Assembly (NCBI RefSeq): GCF_900099915.1
Contig: NZ_FNDB01000001.1
Location: 406,405-470,404, forward strand
Length of the DNA: 64,000 nucleotides
Source of the DNA: Flavobacterium omnivorum
GTDB taxonomy: Bacteria > Bacteroidota > Bacteroidia > Flavobacteriales > Flavobacteriaceae
Direction: 5' to 3'
Positions within the stretch are counted from its first letter, which is position 1, and each line of letters starts with the position of its first letter. Below the pieces are notes generated by a model. That model was given only the letters and a program-made list of their open reading frames with translations, ran no database searches and was not told the origin of the DNA. This document shows positions 1 to 8,194 of this stretch, in pieces. The translations under genes and the position numbers were made by a program.

Positions 1-1
1 T

Positions 2-724
2 CGTGCCGCCAATATGGAAGCTATTATGGCTATCGCCAAAGAATATAACTTATACGTTATCGAAGATAATGCGCAAGCGATTGGTGCCAACTGTAAATTT
101 TCGGATGGGACTAAAAAGAAAGCGGGAACGATTGGACACGTGGGAGCAACTTCGTTTTTTCCTTCTAAAAATCTTGGATGTTATGGAGATGGTGGAGCGA
201 TTTTTACGAATGATGATGCTTTGGCGCACAAACTTCGCGGAATTGTAAATCACGGAATGTATGAGCGATACCATCATGATGTTGTAGGTGTAAATTCTAG
301 ATTAGACAGTATTCAGGCAGCGGTTTTGAACGCTAAGTTGCCTTTATTAGATGATTATGGAAGAGCCAGACAAGACGCAGCCAGGAAATATTCTGCTGCT
401 TTTGAAGGGCATAAAAATATCGTTGCGCCAAGTATTTGTGATATTTGCGACTGTCACGTTTTCCATCAATATACGTTACGAATTATTGGTGCTGACAGGA
501 ATGGTTTGATGCAGCATTTATTAGACAAAGGAATACCTTGTGCTATTTATTACCCAATTCCGTTGCATTCGCAAAAAGCATACGCTGATTCTCGTTACAA
601 AGAAGAAGATTTTCCAGTAACCAATCAATTAGTGACGGAAGTCCTTTCATTGCCTATGCACACCGAATTAGATGACGAGCAAATTAAGTTTATCACGGAT
701 TCGGTTTTAGAATATTTAGGATAA
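2..724 (+). CDS. DegT/DnrJ/EryC1/StrS family PLP aminotransferase, 5'-truncated
   Basis: This is the C-terminal part of a sugar aminotransferase that transfers an amino group to a nucleotide-linked keto-sugar for surface polysaccharide synthesis. The reading frame is open from base 2, so the true start lies upstream of the window; the first Met (base 14) is internal. The PLP-lysine motif SFFPSKNLGCYGDGGA is present, and VIEDNAQAIGA holds the Asp that contacts the PLP ring nitrogen. The motif set most resembles the WbpE-type branch (UDP-2-acetamido-3-keto-sugar aminotransferases), but the substrate is inferred. galE follows on the same strand after an 80-base gap with a hairpin, consistent with the edge of a polysaccharide cluster. 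Confidence 0.9.
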   Translation, partial: RAANMEAIMAIAKEYNLYVIEDNAQAIGANCKFSDGTKKKAGTIGHVGATSFFPSKNLGCYGDGGAIFTNDDALAHKLRGIVNHGMYERYHHDVVGVNSRLDSIQAAVLNAKLPLLDDYGRARQDAARKYSAAFEGHKNIVAPSICDICDCHVFHQYTLRIIGADRNGLMQHLLDKGIPCAIYYPIPLHSQKAYADSRYKEEDFPVTNQLVTEVLSLPMHTELDDEQIKFITDSVLEYLG

Positions 725-733
725 TTTTAGTAG

Positions 734-753
734 AGACGCGATGTATCGCGTCT
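734..753 (+). terminator. Hairpin with T-run after the aminotransferase
   Basis: The arms AGACGCGAT and ATCGCGTCT are perfectly complementary around a 2-base loop and are followed by TTTTTT, as in a rho-independent terminator. The sequence also belongs to a dispersed hairpin family seen at 1836 and 10707. A degenerate second copy, containing ACATCGCGTT, lies at about 763-788. Confidence 0.6.
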
Positions 754-806
754 TTTTTATAAACGAGAAGACGTAATACATCGCGTTCATCTAAAAACAA
801 GATATC

Positions 807-1820
807 ATGAAAATACTAGTTACAGGAGGTTTGGGTTTTATAGGATCACATACCGTAGTTGAATTGCAAAACGAAGGATATGAAGTTATAGTTGTAGACA
901 ATTTATCAAATACTTCCTTGAGTGTTTTGGACGGAATTCAGAATATTACGGGAAAAGTTCCGGCTTTCGAAAAATTAGATTTACGCGAAAAAGAAAAAGT
1001 GCAGGATTTTTTCAAAAGGCATCATGATATTTCAGGTGTCATTCATTTTGCAGCTTCGAAAGCAGTGGGAGAAAGTGTAGAAAATCCGTTGTTGTACTAT
1101 GAAAATAATATCAATGCCTTGGTTTACGTTTTGCAGGAATTGCAGCAAAAACCGGAAGCGAATTTTATTTTCAGTTCTTCTTGTACGGTTTATGGTCAAG
1201 CCGAAACTATGCCCATTACTGAAAATGCTTCTATTCAAACAGCGATGTCGCCTTATGGTAATACAAAGCAAATAGGAGAAGAAATAATAACTGATACTGC
1301 CAAGGTTACTAATATTAATGCTATTTTATTGCGTTATTTTAATCCTATCGGTTCACATCCATCAGCTGAAATAGGAGAATTGCCTATAGGAGTTCCTCAG
1401 AATTTAGTGCCGTTTATTACTCAAACTGGCTATGGATTGCGCAAAGAATTAGCTGTTTATGGAGACGATTATCCAACTCCGGATGGGACTGCCATTCGCG
1501 ATTATATTCACGTAGTCGATTTGGCGAAAGCCCATGTTATCGCTTTGCAACGCTTACTGAACAAAAGAAATACAGCTAAAGTAGAAACCTTTAATCTGGG
1601 AACCGGAACCGGAAGCTCCGTTTTAGAAGTGATCCATACTTTCGAAAAAGTGAGTGGTAAAAAATTGCCTTATAAAATTGTAGGACGCAGAGAAGGTGAT
1701 ATAACTTCGGCTTACGCCAATACCGATAAAGCGAACGATGTTTTGGGATGGAAAGCGCAATCTACGCTGGAAGAAGCGATGGCAAGTGCCTGGAAATGGG
1801 AACAGAAAATTCGTTCTTAA
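807..1820 (+). CDS. galE: UDP-glucose 4-epimerase
   Basis: It interconverts UDP-glucose and UDP-galactose (or the N-acetyl forms), supplying galactosyl units for polysaccharides. The 337-residue length is normal for the family. It is an extended short-chain dehydrogenase: the NAD-binding motif VTGGLGFIGSH is at residues 5-15, the catalytic Ser lies in FSSSCTVYG (about 123-126), and Tyr150 and Lys154 form YGNTK. The RYFNPIGSHPSAEIGE region is characteristic of GalE. The ATG at 807 fits the family start. The upstream aminotransferase suggests both serve a surface-sugar pathway. No odd features seen. Confidence 0.95.
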   Translation: MKILVTGGLGFIGSHTVVELQNEGYEVIVVDNLSNTSLSVLDGIQNITGKVPAFEKLDLREKEKVQDFFKRHHDISGVIHFAASKAVGESVENPLLYYENNINALVYVLQELQQKPEANFIFSSSCTVYGQAETMPITENASIQTAMSPYGNTKQIGEEIITDTAKVTNINAILLRYFNPIGSHPSAEIGELPIGVPQNLVPFITQTGYGLRKELAVYGDDYPTPDGTAIRDYIHVVDLAKAHVIALQRLLNKRNTAKVETFNLGTGTGSSVLEVIHTFEKVSGKKLPYKIVGRREGDITSAYANTDKANDVLGWKAQSTLEEAMASAWKWEQKIRS

Positions 1821-1835
1821 AAATGCACAATAGTA

Positions 1836-1857
1836 GAGATGCACTGCAGTGCATCTC
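1836..1857. repeat. Perfect 22-base palindrome, dispersed hairpin family
   Basis: The half-site GAGATGCACTG is followed directly by its reverse complement. The sequence is preceded by GTA, as in the related hairpins at 731 and 10706. It lies between the convergent galE and fabD genes and may be a REP-like element or an extra terminator. Confidence 0.7.
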
Positions 1858-1874
1858 CATAAAAATATACTAAG

Positions 1875-1907
1875 AATCCCAAATTATCACAATAATAATT
1901 TGGGATT
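1875..1907. terminator. Bidirectional terminator between galE and fabD
   Basis: The 12-base arms AATCCCAAATTA and TAATTTGGGATT are perfectly complementary around a 9-base loop. A/T-rich sequence flanks both sides, so it could stop the convergent galE and fabD transcripts. Confidence 0.65.
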
Positions 1908-1933
1908 TTCAGTTTTATAAGATATTCGAAAAT

Positions 1934-2809
1934 TTACGCATTTGCAGTAACCGCTTCTTTATCAATTTTTCCAATCAATCCAGCTAATACTTTTCCTGGA
2001 CCTACTTCAGTAAATAAAGTAGCACCGTCAGCAATCATTTGTTGTACAGATTGTGTCCATTTTACCGGAGCAGTCAACTGAATAATTAAGTTCTTTTTGA
2101 TTTCGTTTGGGTCAGAAACTGCACTAGCCGTTACATTTTGGTATACCGGACAAACAGGAGTTGAGAACGTAGTCGCTTTAATAGCTGCAGCCAATTCTTC
2201 ACGAGCAGGTTCCATCATTGGTGAGTGAAAAGCACCGCCAACAGGTAATAATAACGCCCGTTTTGCACCTGCTGCTTTCATCGCTTCACACGCTTTTTCG
2301 ACTGCTGATGTTTCTCCAGAAATCACTAATTGCCCTGGGCAGTTGTAATTTGCAGCGACTACAATTCCGTCAATAGAAGCGCAAACTTCCTCCACAATAG
2401 TGTCAGCCAATCCTAAAACGGCAGCCATTGTCGATGGTTTTATTTCGCAGGCTTTTTGCATGGCCAAAGCTCTTTGTGAAACTAATTTTAATCCATCTTC
2501 AAAGGACAAAGCACCATTAGCTACTAAAGCGGAAAATTCACCTAATGAATGTCCAGCTACCATTTCTGGTTTAAAATCTTCACCTAATGTTTTTGCTAAA
2601 ATCACTGAATGCAAGAAAACAGCAGGCTGCGTCACTTTGGTTTCTTTCAATTCCTCGGCTGTTCCTTCAAACATGATGTCTGTGATACGGAAACCTAAAA
2701 TTTCATTGGCTCTTTCGAATAATTCTTTTGCCAGCGCAGAATTCTCATATAATTCTTTACCCATTCCTGTAAATTGCGCGCCTTGACCTGGAAATACGTA
2801 TGCTTTCAT
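1934..2809 (-). CDS. fabD: Malonyl-CoA:ACP transacylase
   Basis: It transfers malonyl groups from CoA to acyl carrier protein to start each fatty acid elongation cycle in the cytosol. The 291-residue length is typical. Visible motifs are GQGAQ near the N-terminus, the nucleophile elbow GHSLGE with Ser88, and the catalytic His in GGAFHSPMM (about residue 195), followed by QNVTA and the C-terminal EVGPGKVL. A well-formed promoter precedes it on the minus strand at 2869-2898. It is monocistronic here and not part of a fab cluster. Confidence 0.96.
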   Translation of the reverse strand: MKAYVFPGQGAQFTGMGKELYENSALAKELFERANEILGFRITDIMFEGTAEELKETKVTQPAVFLHSVILAKTLGEDFKPEMVAGHSLGEFSALVANGALSFEDGLKLVSQRALAMQKACEIKPSTMAAVLGLADTIVEEVCASIDGIVVAANYNCPGQLVISGETSAVEKACEAMKAAGAKRALLLPVGGAFHSPMMEPAREELAAAIKATTFSTPVCPVYQNVTASAVSDPNEIKKNLIIQLTAPVKWTQSVQQMIADGATLFTEVGPGKVLAGLIGKIDKEAVTANA

Positions 2810-2868
2810 GTGTTTATTTTAAAGATTGAAAAAATTTGAAGATTGAAAAGTTAGTTTCAATCGGGATG

Positions 2869-2898
2869 CAAAAATACTATTTTTTGTGCTATTACAAA
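2869..2898 (-). promoter_or_regulatory. Predicted fabD promoter
   Basis: On the minus strand TTTG (2898-2895) is followed 18 bases later by TATTTTTG (2876-2869). This matches the Bacteroidota primary-sigma consensus TTTG / TAnnTTTG and leaves a leader of about 50 bases before the fabD start. Confidence 0.6.
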
Positions 2899-2990
2899 TC
2901 AGGTGACTCTATTCTTTAAAATTGACGCTTTCTAATGTGTAACATTTAGTAGTATTAAAGACTAATTAGAAACTATAAAGATTGAATATT

Positions 2991-4634
2991 ATGAAAAAGA
3001 TTTTCTCCATTGCGTTCTTATTCCTTTTTGGATTTTTACTTTTTTACATCAACCTGCCTGTACTTCATTATGGTTTTACTGGTTTTGCTGTTATTTTTTT
3101 ACTGTTGGTGATTCTTGGAATTTTGTTTTCAATAGGGCTTTCCGTTTCGCAGCAAACCAAACAAGTTAAGATTGTTTCCAAGCCAAACAAGTTTTTGTCT
3201 ATTCTGGCAGGAATGCTTTTAGTGTATTGTATTGCGCTTCCTTTTGTAACCAGCATAAAAATTTTCCGAAGCGATTCGTATCAAAAATTAATTGGCGAGG
3301 TTAAAAACGGTCAAAAAATCACCAATCACATTGCTCCAATTTCTATTGATAAAATCCGTGTGGTCGATGAGGAACTAGCCCATCTTTTGGGAGAAAAAGT
3401 TTTAGGTTCGCAACCTGCTTTAGGAAGTCAAGTAGAATTAGGTGATTTTTGCATCCAAAAAGTAGATAACAATTTGTATTGGGTAGCACCGCTACTGCAT
3501 TCGGGTTTTTTTAAATGGTTTAACAATCAAGAAGGAACCGCGGGATATGTTATGGTTTCTGCAACTAATGAACGTGATGTAAAATTAGTTCAGAGTATAG
3601 GAGGGAAGGATATCAAAATTAAATACCAACCAGGCGCCTATTTTCAAAGTGATATTCACAGACACGTTTATTTTAACGGCAATGCTACTGTTGGTTTGGC
3701 TGATTTTAGTTTTGAAATAGATGATGCAGGAAAACCATTTTGGATTGTTACCAAATATGGAAAAAAAATTGGTTTTGCTGGAAAAGAGGCTATTGGAACT
3801 ATTGTCGTTGATGCACAATCTGGTACTATGAATGAGTATCGTATTGCCGCAACTCCAAAATGGGTTGATCGAATCCAGCCATTGGATTTTATTGAAGATC
3901 AATTGAACGATTGGGGTGAATATGTGCACGGGTATTGGAATTTTTCTAACGCGGACAAACTTCAAATTACAGAAGGTTTGACATTGGTTTACGGAAAGAA
4001 CAATAAATCGTATTGGTATACTGGATTGACTTCGGTGGGGAAAGATGAGTCGGCAGTGGGTTTTGTATTGGTAGATACCAGAACCAAAGAAACTACCTTT
4101 TACAAACAAGGTGGTGCAACTGAATTTGCTGCTCAAAGTTCCGCGCAAGGGAAAGTTCAAGAAAAAGGATACAAGGCTTCTTTGCCTATTCCTTACAATA
4201 TTAATAACATTCCCACCTATGTGATGACGCTGAAAGATGATGGCGGATTAGTTAAAATGTTTGCGATGGTAGCCATTTCAGATTATACCATTGTAGGGGT
4301 GGGCAATACAATGCGAGAAACGTTGACTTCGTTTAAAAACGTATATAATATGTCGGATAATAAAATAAATCCGAATAGTGTTTCCAATAAAAAAATACTG
4401 AAATCAGTGGTGACCCGAATCCAGAATGATGTCAAAAACGGGAATAGTTTCTATTATTTCAAGGTCAAAGATTATCCTAATATTTTTGTGGGTTCATCCC
4501 AAATATCCAATCAATTGCCAGTAACAATGGTGGGTGATAGTATACAAATTTCCTTTGATGTGGATTTAGAAGAAGTAATAGATGTTTCCAGTTTTGAGAA
4601 TATCAATCTAAAATCAAGTATGAAATCGAAGTAG
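2991..4634 (+). CDS. Uncharacterised membrane-anchored protein with internal repeats
   Basis: I do not recognise the family with confidence. The ATG at 2991 is preferred over an upstream TTG (2982), giving 547 residues. Three hydrophobic segments occupy roughly residues 4-22, 25-48 and 65-88, and the remaining 450 or so residues are probably outside the membrane. The soluble part repeats a pattern: an aromatic strand (YWVAPL, FWIVTKYG, YWYTGL) followed by a glycine-led hairpin (GYVMVSATNERDVKLV, GTIVVDAQSGTMNEY, GFVLVDTRTKETTFY). This is loosely like PepSY-type modules, which is inference. It converges on a small Cys-rich gene and shares a terminator with it. Confidence 0.7.
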   Translation: MKKIFSIAFLFLFGFLLFYINLPVLHYGFTGFAVIFLLLVILGILFSIGLSVSQQTKQVKIVSKPNKFLSILAGMLLVYCIALPFVTSIKIFRSDSYQKLIGEVKNGQKITNHIAPISIDKIRVVDEELAHLLGEKVLGSQPALGSQVELGDFCIQKVDNNLYWVAPLLHSGFFKWFNNQEGTAGYVMVSATNERDVKLVQSIGGKDIKIKYQPGAYFQSDIHRHVYFNGNATVGLADFSFEIDDAGKPFWIVTKYGKKIGFAGKEAIGTIVVDAQSGTMNEYRIAATPKWVDRIQPLDFIEDQLNDWGEYVHGYWNFSNADKLQITEGLTLVYGKNNKSYWYTGLTSVGKDESAVGFVLVDTRTKETTFYKQGGATEFAAQSSAQGKVQEKGYKASLPIPYNINNIPTYVMTLKDDGGLVKMFAMVAISDYTIVGVGNTMRETLTSFKNVYNMSDNKINPNSVSNKKILKSVVTRIQNDVKNGNSFYYFKVKDYPNIFVGSSQISNQLPVTMVGDSIQISFDVDLEEVIDVSSFENINLKSSMKSK

Positions 4635-4637
4635 TTC

Positions 4638-4671
4638 AAAAGGGCTTAAAGAATTTTCTTTAAGCCCTTTT
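4638..4671. terminator. Strong bidirectional terminator
   Basis: The 15-base arms AAAAGGGCTTAAAGA and TCTTTAAGCCCTTTT are perfectly complementary around a 4-base loop, with a T-run on either strand. It lies 3 bases after the plus-strand stop and 1 base from the minus-strand stop. Confidence 0.85.
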
Positions 4672-4672
4672 T

Positions 4673-4996
4673 CTATTTTTTAGGTAATACTTTAAATGAG
4701 GTGACTTTGAATTTATTGTCAACGACTTTACCAACAACTTCCGCTTTTCTAATAGCGGTACAAAAACCATCACTGGCATGTGCATCTCCGTGGGAATCGA
4801 TGGAACTTCCGTCAACAAAATAGGATTTTCCTTCGATGCGAACTGCTAATTCGCAACCGTGACCCTCCATTCCAAATTGGCATTGTCCGCACGAAGCTTC
4901 GACAATTTGAGGTTTTGGCTCTTCTTTTTTATCTTTATCCTGAGCACTTGCAAGTGTTGCAGAGAATAAAATAGCTAAGTATAGTAACTTTTTCAT
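4673..4996 (-). CDS. Small secreted Cys-rich protein (DUF6370-like)
   Basis: A 107-residue exported protein of unknown function. The start chosen is the ATG at 4996, where a clear signal peptide (MKKLLYLAILFSATLASA) begins; the longer frame to 5110 starts at TTG and overlaps the next gene. After a charged linker come four conserved-looking cysteines in ASCGQCQFGMEGHGCELAV and GFCTAIRKAEVVG. The CxxC-type arrangement plus His suggests metal or redox binding. The layout agrees with the small Bacteroidota family I recall as DUF6370, which I could not verify. Confidence 0.75.
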   Translation of the reverse strand: MKKLLYLAILFSATLASAQDKDKKEEPKPQIVEASCGQCQFGMEGHGCELAVRIEGKSYFVDGSSIDSHGDAHASDGFCTAIRKAEVVGKVVDNKFKVTSFKVLPKK

Positions 4997-5036
4997 AAAT
5001 GTTTCAATTTTTCCTTTAGCTAAGATACAGGTTTTT

Positions 5037-5399
5037 TTACATCGAATAATTTTTAAACATGTAAATCCACAATAATCTGGAAAGACGAATATTAATAGAA
5101 GCCATGGCAATAATCACCACCGCAATGATTGGAATGATTCGTAAATCAAAATTTTCAGTAAAGAAAAATTGAGCAATAGTGAACGTAGCAATACTTTGCG
5201 CCACTGTCAGACCATAATTCACATACATGGCGCCATAAAAATAGCCAGGTTCTTTCTCGAACTTATTGTTGCAATGCGGGCAATATTCATTCATTTTGGG
5301 AAACCCAATGTGTAAGAAAATATTTTTTTCTTTGAAAACTTTCCCCTGAAGACAGTGAGGGCAATCGTTATGCAGGATGTGTACAATAGAATTTGACAT
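5037..5399 (-). CDS. DUF983 family membrane protein
   Basis: A 120-residue protein with two zinc-ribbon-like Cys pairs, CPHCLQGK near residue 13 and CPHCNNKFEKEPGYFYGAMY around 40-59, followed by two transmembrane helices. This is the DUF983 layout; its function is unknown. The ATG at 5399 (MSNSIVH) is chosen over a TTG at 5417 because it sits just before the first Cys motif. It ends 40 bases upstream of the next small gene on the same strand, so the two may be cotranscribed. Confidence 0.85.
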   Translation of the reverse strand: MSNSIVHILHNDCPHCLQGKVFKEKNIFLHIGFPKMNEYCPHCNNKFEKEPGYFYGAMYVNYGLTVAQSIATFTIAQFFFTENFDLRIIPIIAVVIIAMASINIRLSRLLWIYMFKNYSM

Positions 5400-5491
5400 C
5401 GTTATAAATTTTATCAAAGGTATTTCTTATTCATGTCATGGATGTTTTCTATATTCGCTTATAGTAGCACAATAAAGACATTTTTAACAAA

Positions 5492-6355
5492 ATGAAAAAA
5501 TATCCTATTTATAACATTCAGCGATTTAACTGTAATTCAGTGAATAGTGATTTGTACATTAATACCTTCAAGAATCATTTAATTGATCATAGTTTTGTAG
5601 AGGAACCGCACCGACATAATTCCTATGTTCTAGTCTTTTTTACTAAAGGTTCGGGAACACATGAAATTGATTTTGATGTGTTTGCGATTCAGCAGGGAAG
5701 TATGTTTTTCCTGCAACCCGGACAAATGCATCATTGGCATTTGTCTGATGATGTGGAAGGATTTGTAATTTTCTATTCGCAGGAAATGTATAATCTGTAT
5801 TTTGGACAAAAAACAATCGCCGACTATCCATTTTATTCTTCGGTGGACAATAAGCCGGAAATGATTTTCGATGCAACCGAATCAAAAGCAATTCTCCCTT
5901 ATTTTGAAAGTCTGATTGCAGAAACGCAATCGGATCAGCTGTTGAATCAAGATAAAATCATGAATTTGTTAGATATTATCCACATTGAAATTGCCAGAAA
6001 ATATAATGAAACCCATCTGCACGAAGCACATTCCTACAATGTGAAAATTAAAATGTTTGAAACGGTTTTAGAAAATAATTATAGGATAGAAAAAGCACCT
6101 TCTTTCTATGCATCGCAATTGGCTATAACTTTGAAACACTTGAACAGGATTTGCAATGAAATGCTTCAAAAAACCACTACTGAAGTAATTACAGACAGAA
6201 TCATTCTCGAAGCAAAACGCATGTTGATGGATAAAAAGTTTACCGTCAATGAAATTGCAACGCGATTAGGCTTTGATGATTATTCGTATTTCACCCGATT
6301 GTTCAAGAAATATACAGGAATGACTCCGACAGATTTTCGTGTTTCTAAAAAGTAA
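5492..6355 (+). CDS. AraC family transcriptional regulator
   Basis: A 287-residue DNA-binding regulator with an N-terminal cupin-like sensing domain (about 20-160; PHRHNSYVLVFFTKGSGTHE and LQPGQMHHWH) and a C-terminal double HTH (about 185-285). The second helix-turn-helix region reads VNEIATRLGFDDYSYFTRLF and is followed by KKYTGMTPTDFR, the AraC signature. The effector and targets are unknown. It is transcribed divergently from the DUF983 gene across about 90 bases, so it could act on that promoter, but no operator was recognised. Confidence 0.9.
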   Translation: MKKYPIYNIQRFNCNSVNSDLYINTFKNHLIDHSFVEEPHRHNSYVLVFFTKGSGTHEIDFDVFAIQQGSMFFLQPGQMHHWHLSDDVEGFVIFYSQEMYNLYFGQKTIADYPFYSSVDNKPEMIFDATESKAILPYFESLIAETQSDQLLNQDKIMNLLDIIHIEIARKYNETHLHEAHSYNVKIKMFETVLENNYRIEKAPSFYASQLAITLKHLNRICNEMLQKTTTEVITDRIILEAKRMLMDKKFTVNEIATRLGFDDYSYFTRLFKKYTGMTPTDFRVSKK

Positions 6356-6386
6356 TGGGGGATCAATCTCGTTTCCTTAAGACGTT

Positions 6387-6444
6387 TGTCAAGTCGAGCG
6401 CAGTCGAGACTAACCGTTGAGTCTCGACTGCGCTCGACTTGACA
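6387..6444. repeat. 24-base perfect inverted repeat
   Basis: The arms at 6387-6410 and 6421-6444 are exact reverse complements around a 10-base loop; the core is AGTCGAGCGCAGTCGAGAC. It lies between the convergent AraC and purT genes. It is GC-rich compared with its surroundings, which fits a REP-like intergenic element that may also terminate transcription. Confidence 0.75.
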
Positions 6445-6461
6445 ATATTATCTATAGTAAA

Positions 6462-7622
6462 TTACGAATGCACGGTAACCAAACTGGCTGCTTTCTTCGC
6501 TTTTTCTACCACTTCTTCAATTGGAGTTTCTAAAGTATCATTGACTAAAGCTACAGCCATTCTTCTGTGCGGACGAGAAGTTGGTTTGCCAAAGATTCTG
6601 AAATCTGTTTTGGGTAAGGAAGCAATTTTTTCTATTCCGGAATAGGTTGGATTTGTAGAATTTTCCGAAGCTAAAATTACAGCACTCGCTCCCACTTTTT
6701 CTAATGTAATTTCGAAAATAGGTAAACTGAGAATAGCTCGTAAATGCAACTCAAATTCATTAAAGTTTTGCGTTCCGGCTAAAGTTACCATTCCTGTATC
6801 ATGAGGTCGAGGCGATAATTCCGAGAAATAAACGCCATCATCAGCCAAGAAAAATTCGACTCCAAAAAGTCCTGCGCCACCCAAGGCTTCGGTTACTTTT
6901 TCGGACATGTCTTGCGCTTCGTATAAATCCTTGTCGGATATTCTGGCGGGTTGCCAGCTTTCCTGATAATCGCCACGTTCTTGCCGGTGACCTATTGGCG
7001 TACAGAAAAGTGTTGGATTATTATTTTGTACCACCGTTAATAAAGTAATCTCTGAATTGAATTTGACGAAAGCTTCTACAATTACTTCTACCACATCGCC
7101 GCGGGAACCTTCCACGGCATAATTCCATGCTTTTTCGATATCCTCTTCGGTTTTTATGGTTGATTGTCCTTTTCCAGACGAAGACATTAAGGGTTTTACC
7201 ACGCAGGGCATTCCAACGGCTTCGACTCCTTTTTGTAATTCCTCGGCAGTGGTGGCGTAGCGATACTTGGCGGTTTTTAAACCTAATTCTTTGGACGCTA
7301 AATCCCGAATCGCTTTCCTATTCATCGTGAAGTTTGACGCTTTCGCAGAAGGAACTACGTTTATACCTTGTTTCTCGTAATCATAAAAACGTTCGGTTCT
7401 AATGGCTTCTATTTCAGGAACGATGAAATCTGGTTGGTGTTTGGCGACGATTTTGTCTAACGCATCTCCGTCTAGCATGTTGATGACTTCAAAATCATGG
7501 GCAACTTGCATTGCCGGAGCATTTTCGTAACTGTCCACCGCGATTACGGTTTGTCCGATACGTTGTGCAGCGATTGTAAATTCTTTTCCTAATTCGCCTG
7601 AGCCTAGCAATAGTATTTTCAT
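6462..7622 (-). CDS. purT: Formate-dependent phosphoribosylglycinamide formyltransferase
   Basis: It makes formyl-GAR from GAR, formate and ATP in purine synthesis, the folate-independent route. The 386-residue length is right. It is an ATP-grasp enzyme: the N-terminal [10 protein letters not shown] binds GAR, the glycine-rich loop is [12 protein letters not shown], and the metal-binding glutamates lie in [20 protein letters not shown], followed by HDTGMVT, which is specific to PurT. It appears monocistronic. Confidence 0.95.
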   Translation of the reverse strand: MKILLLGSGELGKEFTIAAQRIGQTVIAVDSYENAPAMQVAHDFEVINMLDGDALDKIVAKHQPDFIVPEIEAIRTERFYDYEKQGINVVPSAKASNFTMNRKAIRDLASKELGLKTAKYRYATTAEELQKGVEAVGMPCVVKPLMSSSGKGQSTIKTEEDIEKAWNYAVEGSRGDVVEVIVEAFVKFNSEITLLTVVQNNNPTLFCTPIGHRQERGDYQESWQPARISDKDLYEAQDMSEKVTEALGGAGLFGVEFFLADDGVYFSELSPRPHDTGMVTLAGTQNFNEFELHLRAILSLPIFEITLEKVGASAVILASENSTNPTYSGIEKIASLPKTDFRIFGKPTSRPHRRMAVALVNDTLETPIEEVVEKAKKAASLVTVHS

Positions 7623-7685
7623 TTTTTTTGAAGTCTTAATTAGAATGTAAAAATACTAAATTGCTTTTTTATGACTGCAGATTAC

Positions 7686-8042
7686 CTACAAATTTTGCCC
7701 GAAAGTCAATAGATTATGATCAGGATCCAATATCGCAAATTCTTTTTGTCCCCAAGGCTTGATTTCCAGAGGACCATTGGGATGAATGGTAACGCCGTTG
7801 TTCAAGAAGTTTTTATAAACGGTTTCGATATCCTGCACCCGAATGTAAACTCCTGAGTAATTTTCGACAGCATTAATTGTTGCAAATTCAAAAAAATGAA
7901 TTTCAATACTGTCTTTTTGCACCATCAAATACCCGTCAAAATCTGCGTTTCCCCATTCCTTAAAACCCAATTGGTTTATATAGAAATCTCTTGTGATTAT
8001 TTTGTTACGCATAGGTAACTTTGGGTTGATGGCAGTGAGCAT
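7686..8042 (-). CDS. Glyoxalase/bleomycin-resistance (VOC) family protein
   Basis: A 118-residue single-domain protein of the vicinal oxygen chelate fold. Visible are an N-terminal LP.RN...TRDFYINQLGF, the middle EIHFFEF metal-ligand strand, and the C-terminal PWGQKEFAILDPDHNLLTF. This pattern is common in bleomycin-binding and fosfomycin-type proteins, but substrate cannot be predicted from sequence alone. Start ATG at 8042. It is not clearly in an operon. Confidence 0.85.
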   Translation of the reverse strand: MLTAINPKLPMRNKIITRDFYINQLGFKEWGNADFDGYLMVQKDSIEIHFFEFATINAVENYSGVYIRVQDIETVYKNFLNNGVTIHPNGPLEIKPWGQKEFAILDPDHNLLTFGQNL

Positions 8043-8194
8043 GATGGTTTGGGTTTAGATTATTGATATTAATTTGGTTATTTTTTATGGACGCGGAAAG
8101 AGTTGCTGCCAATCTTATACAAAAAATTTGAGTAAATTGTTATCTTGATTTGAATGAAATTAAGTGAACTAGAATACTGTTGAAGCCATTTGCA

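Noticed and set aside
2400..2786. 128-codon plus-strand frame antisense to fabD
   Set aside because: fabD has all its catalytic motifs, and the antisense frame shows none.
3585..4160. 191-codon minus-strand frame inside the repeat-containing membrane protein gene
   Set aside because: Antisense shadow; the plus-strand frame has signal, repeats and a normal terminator.
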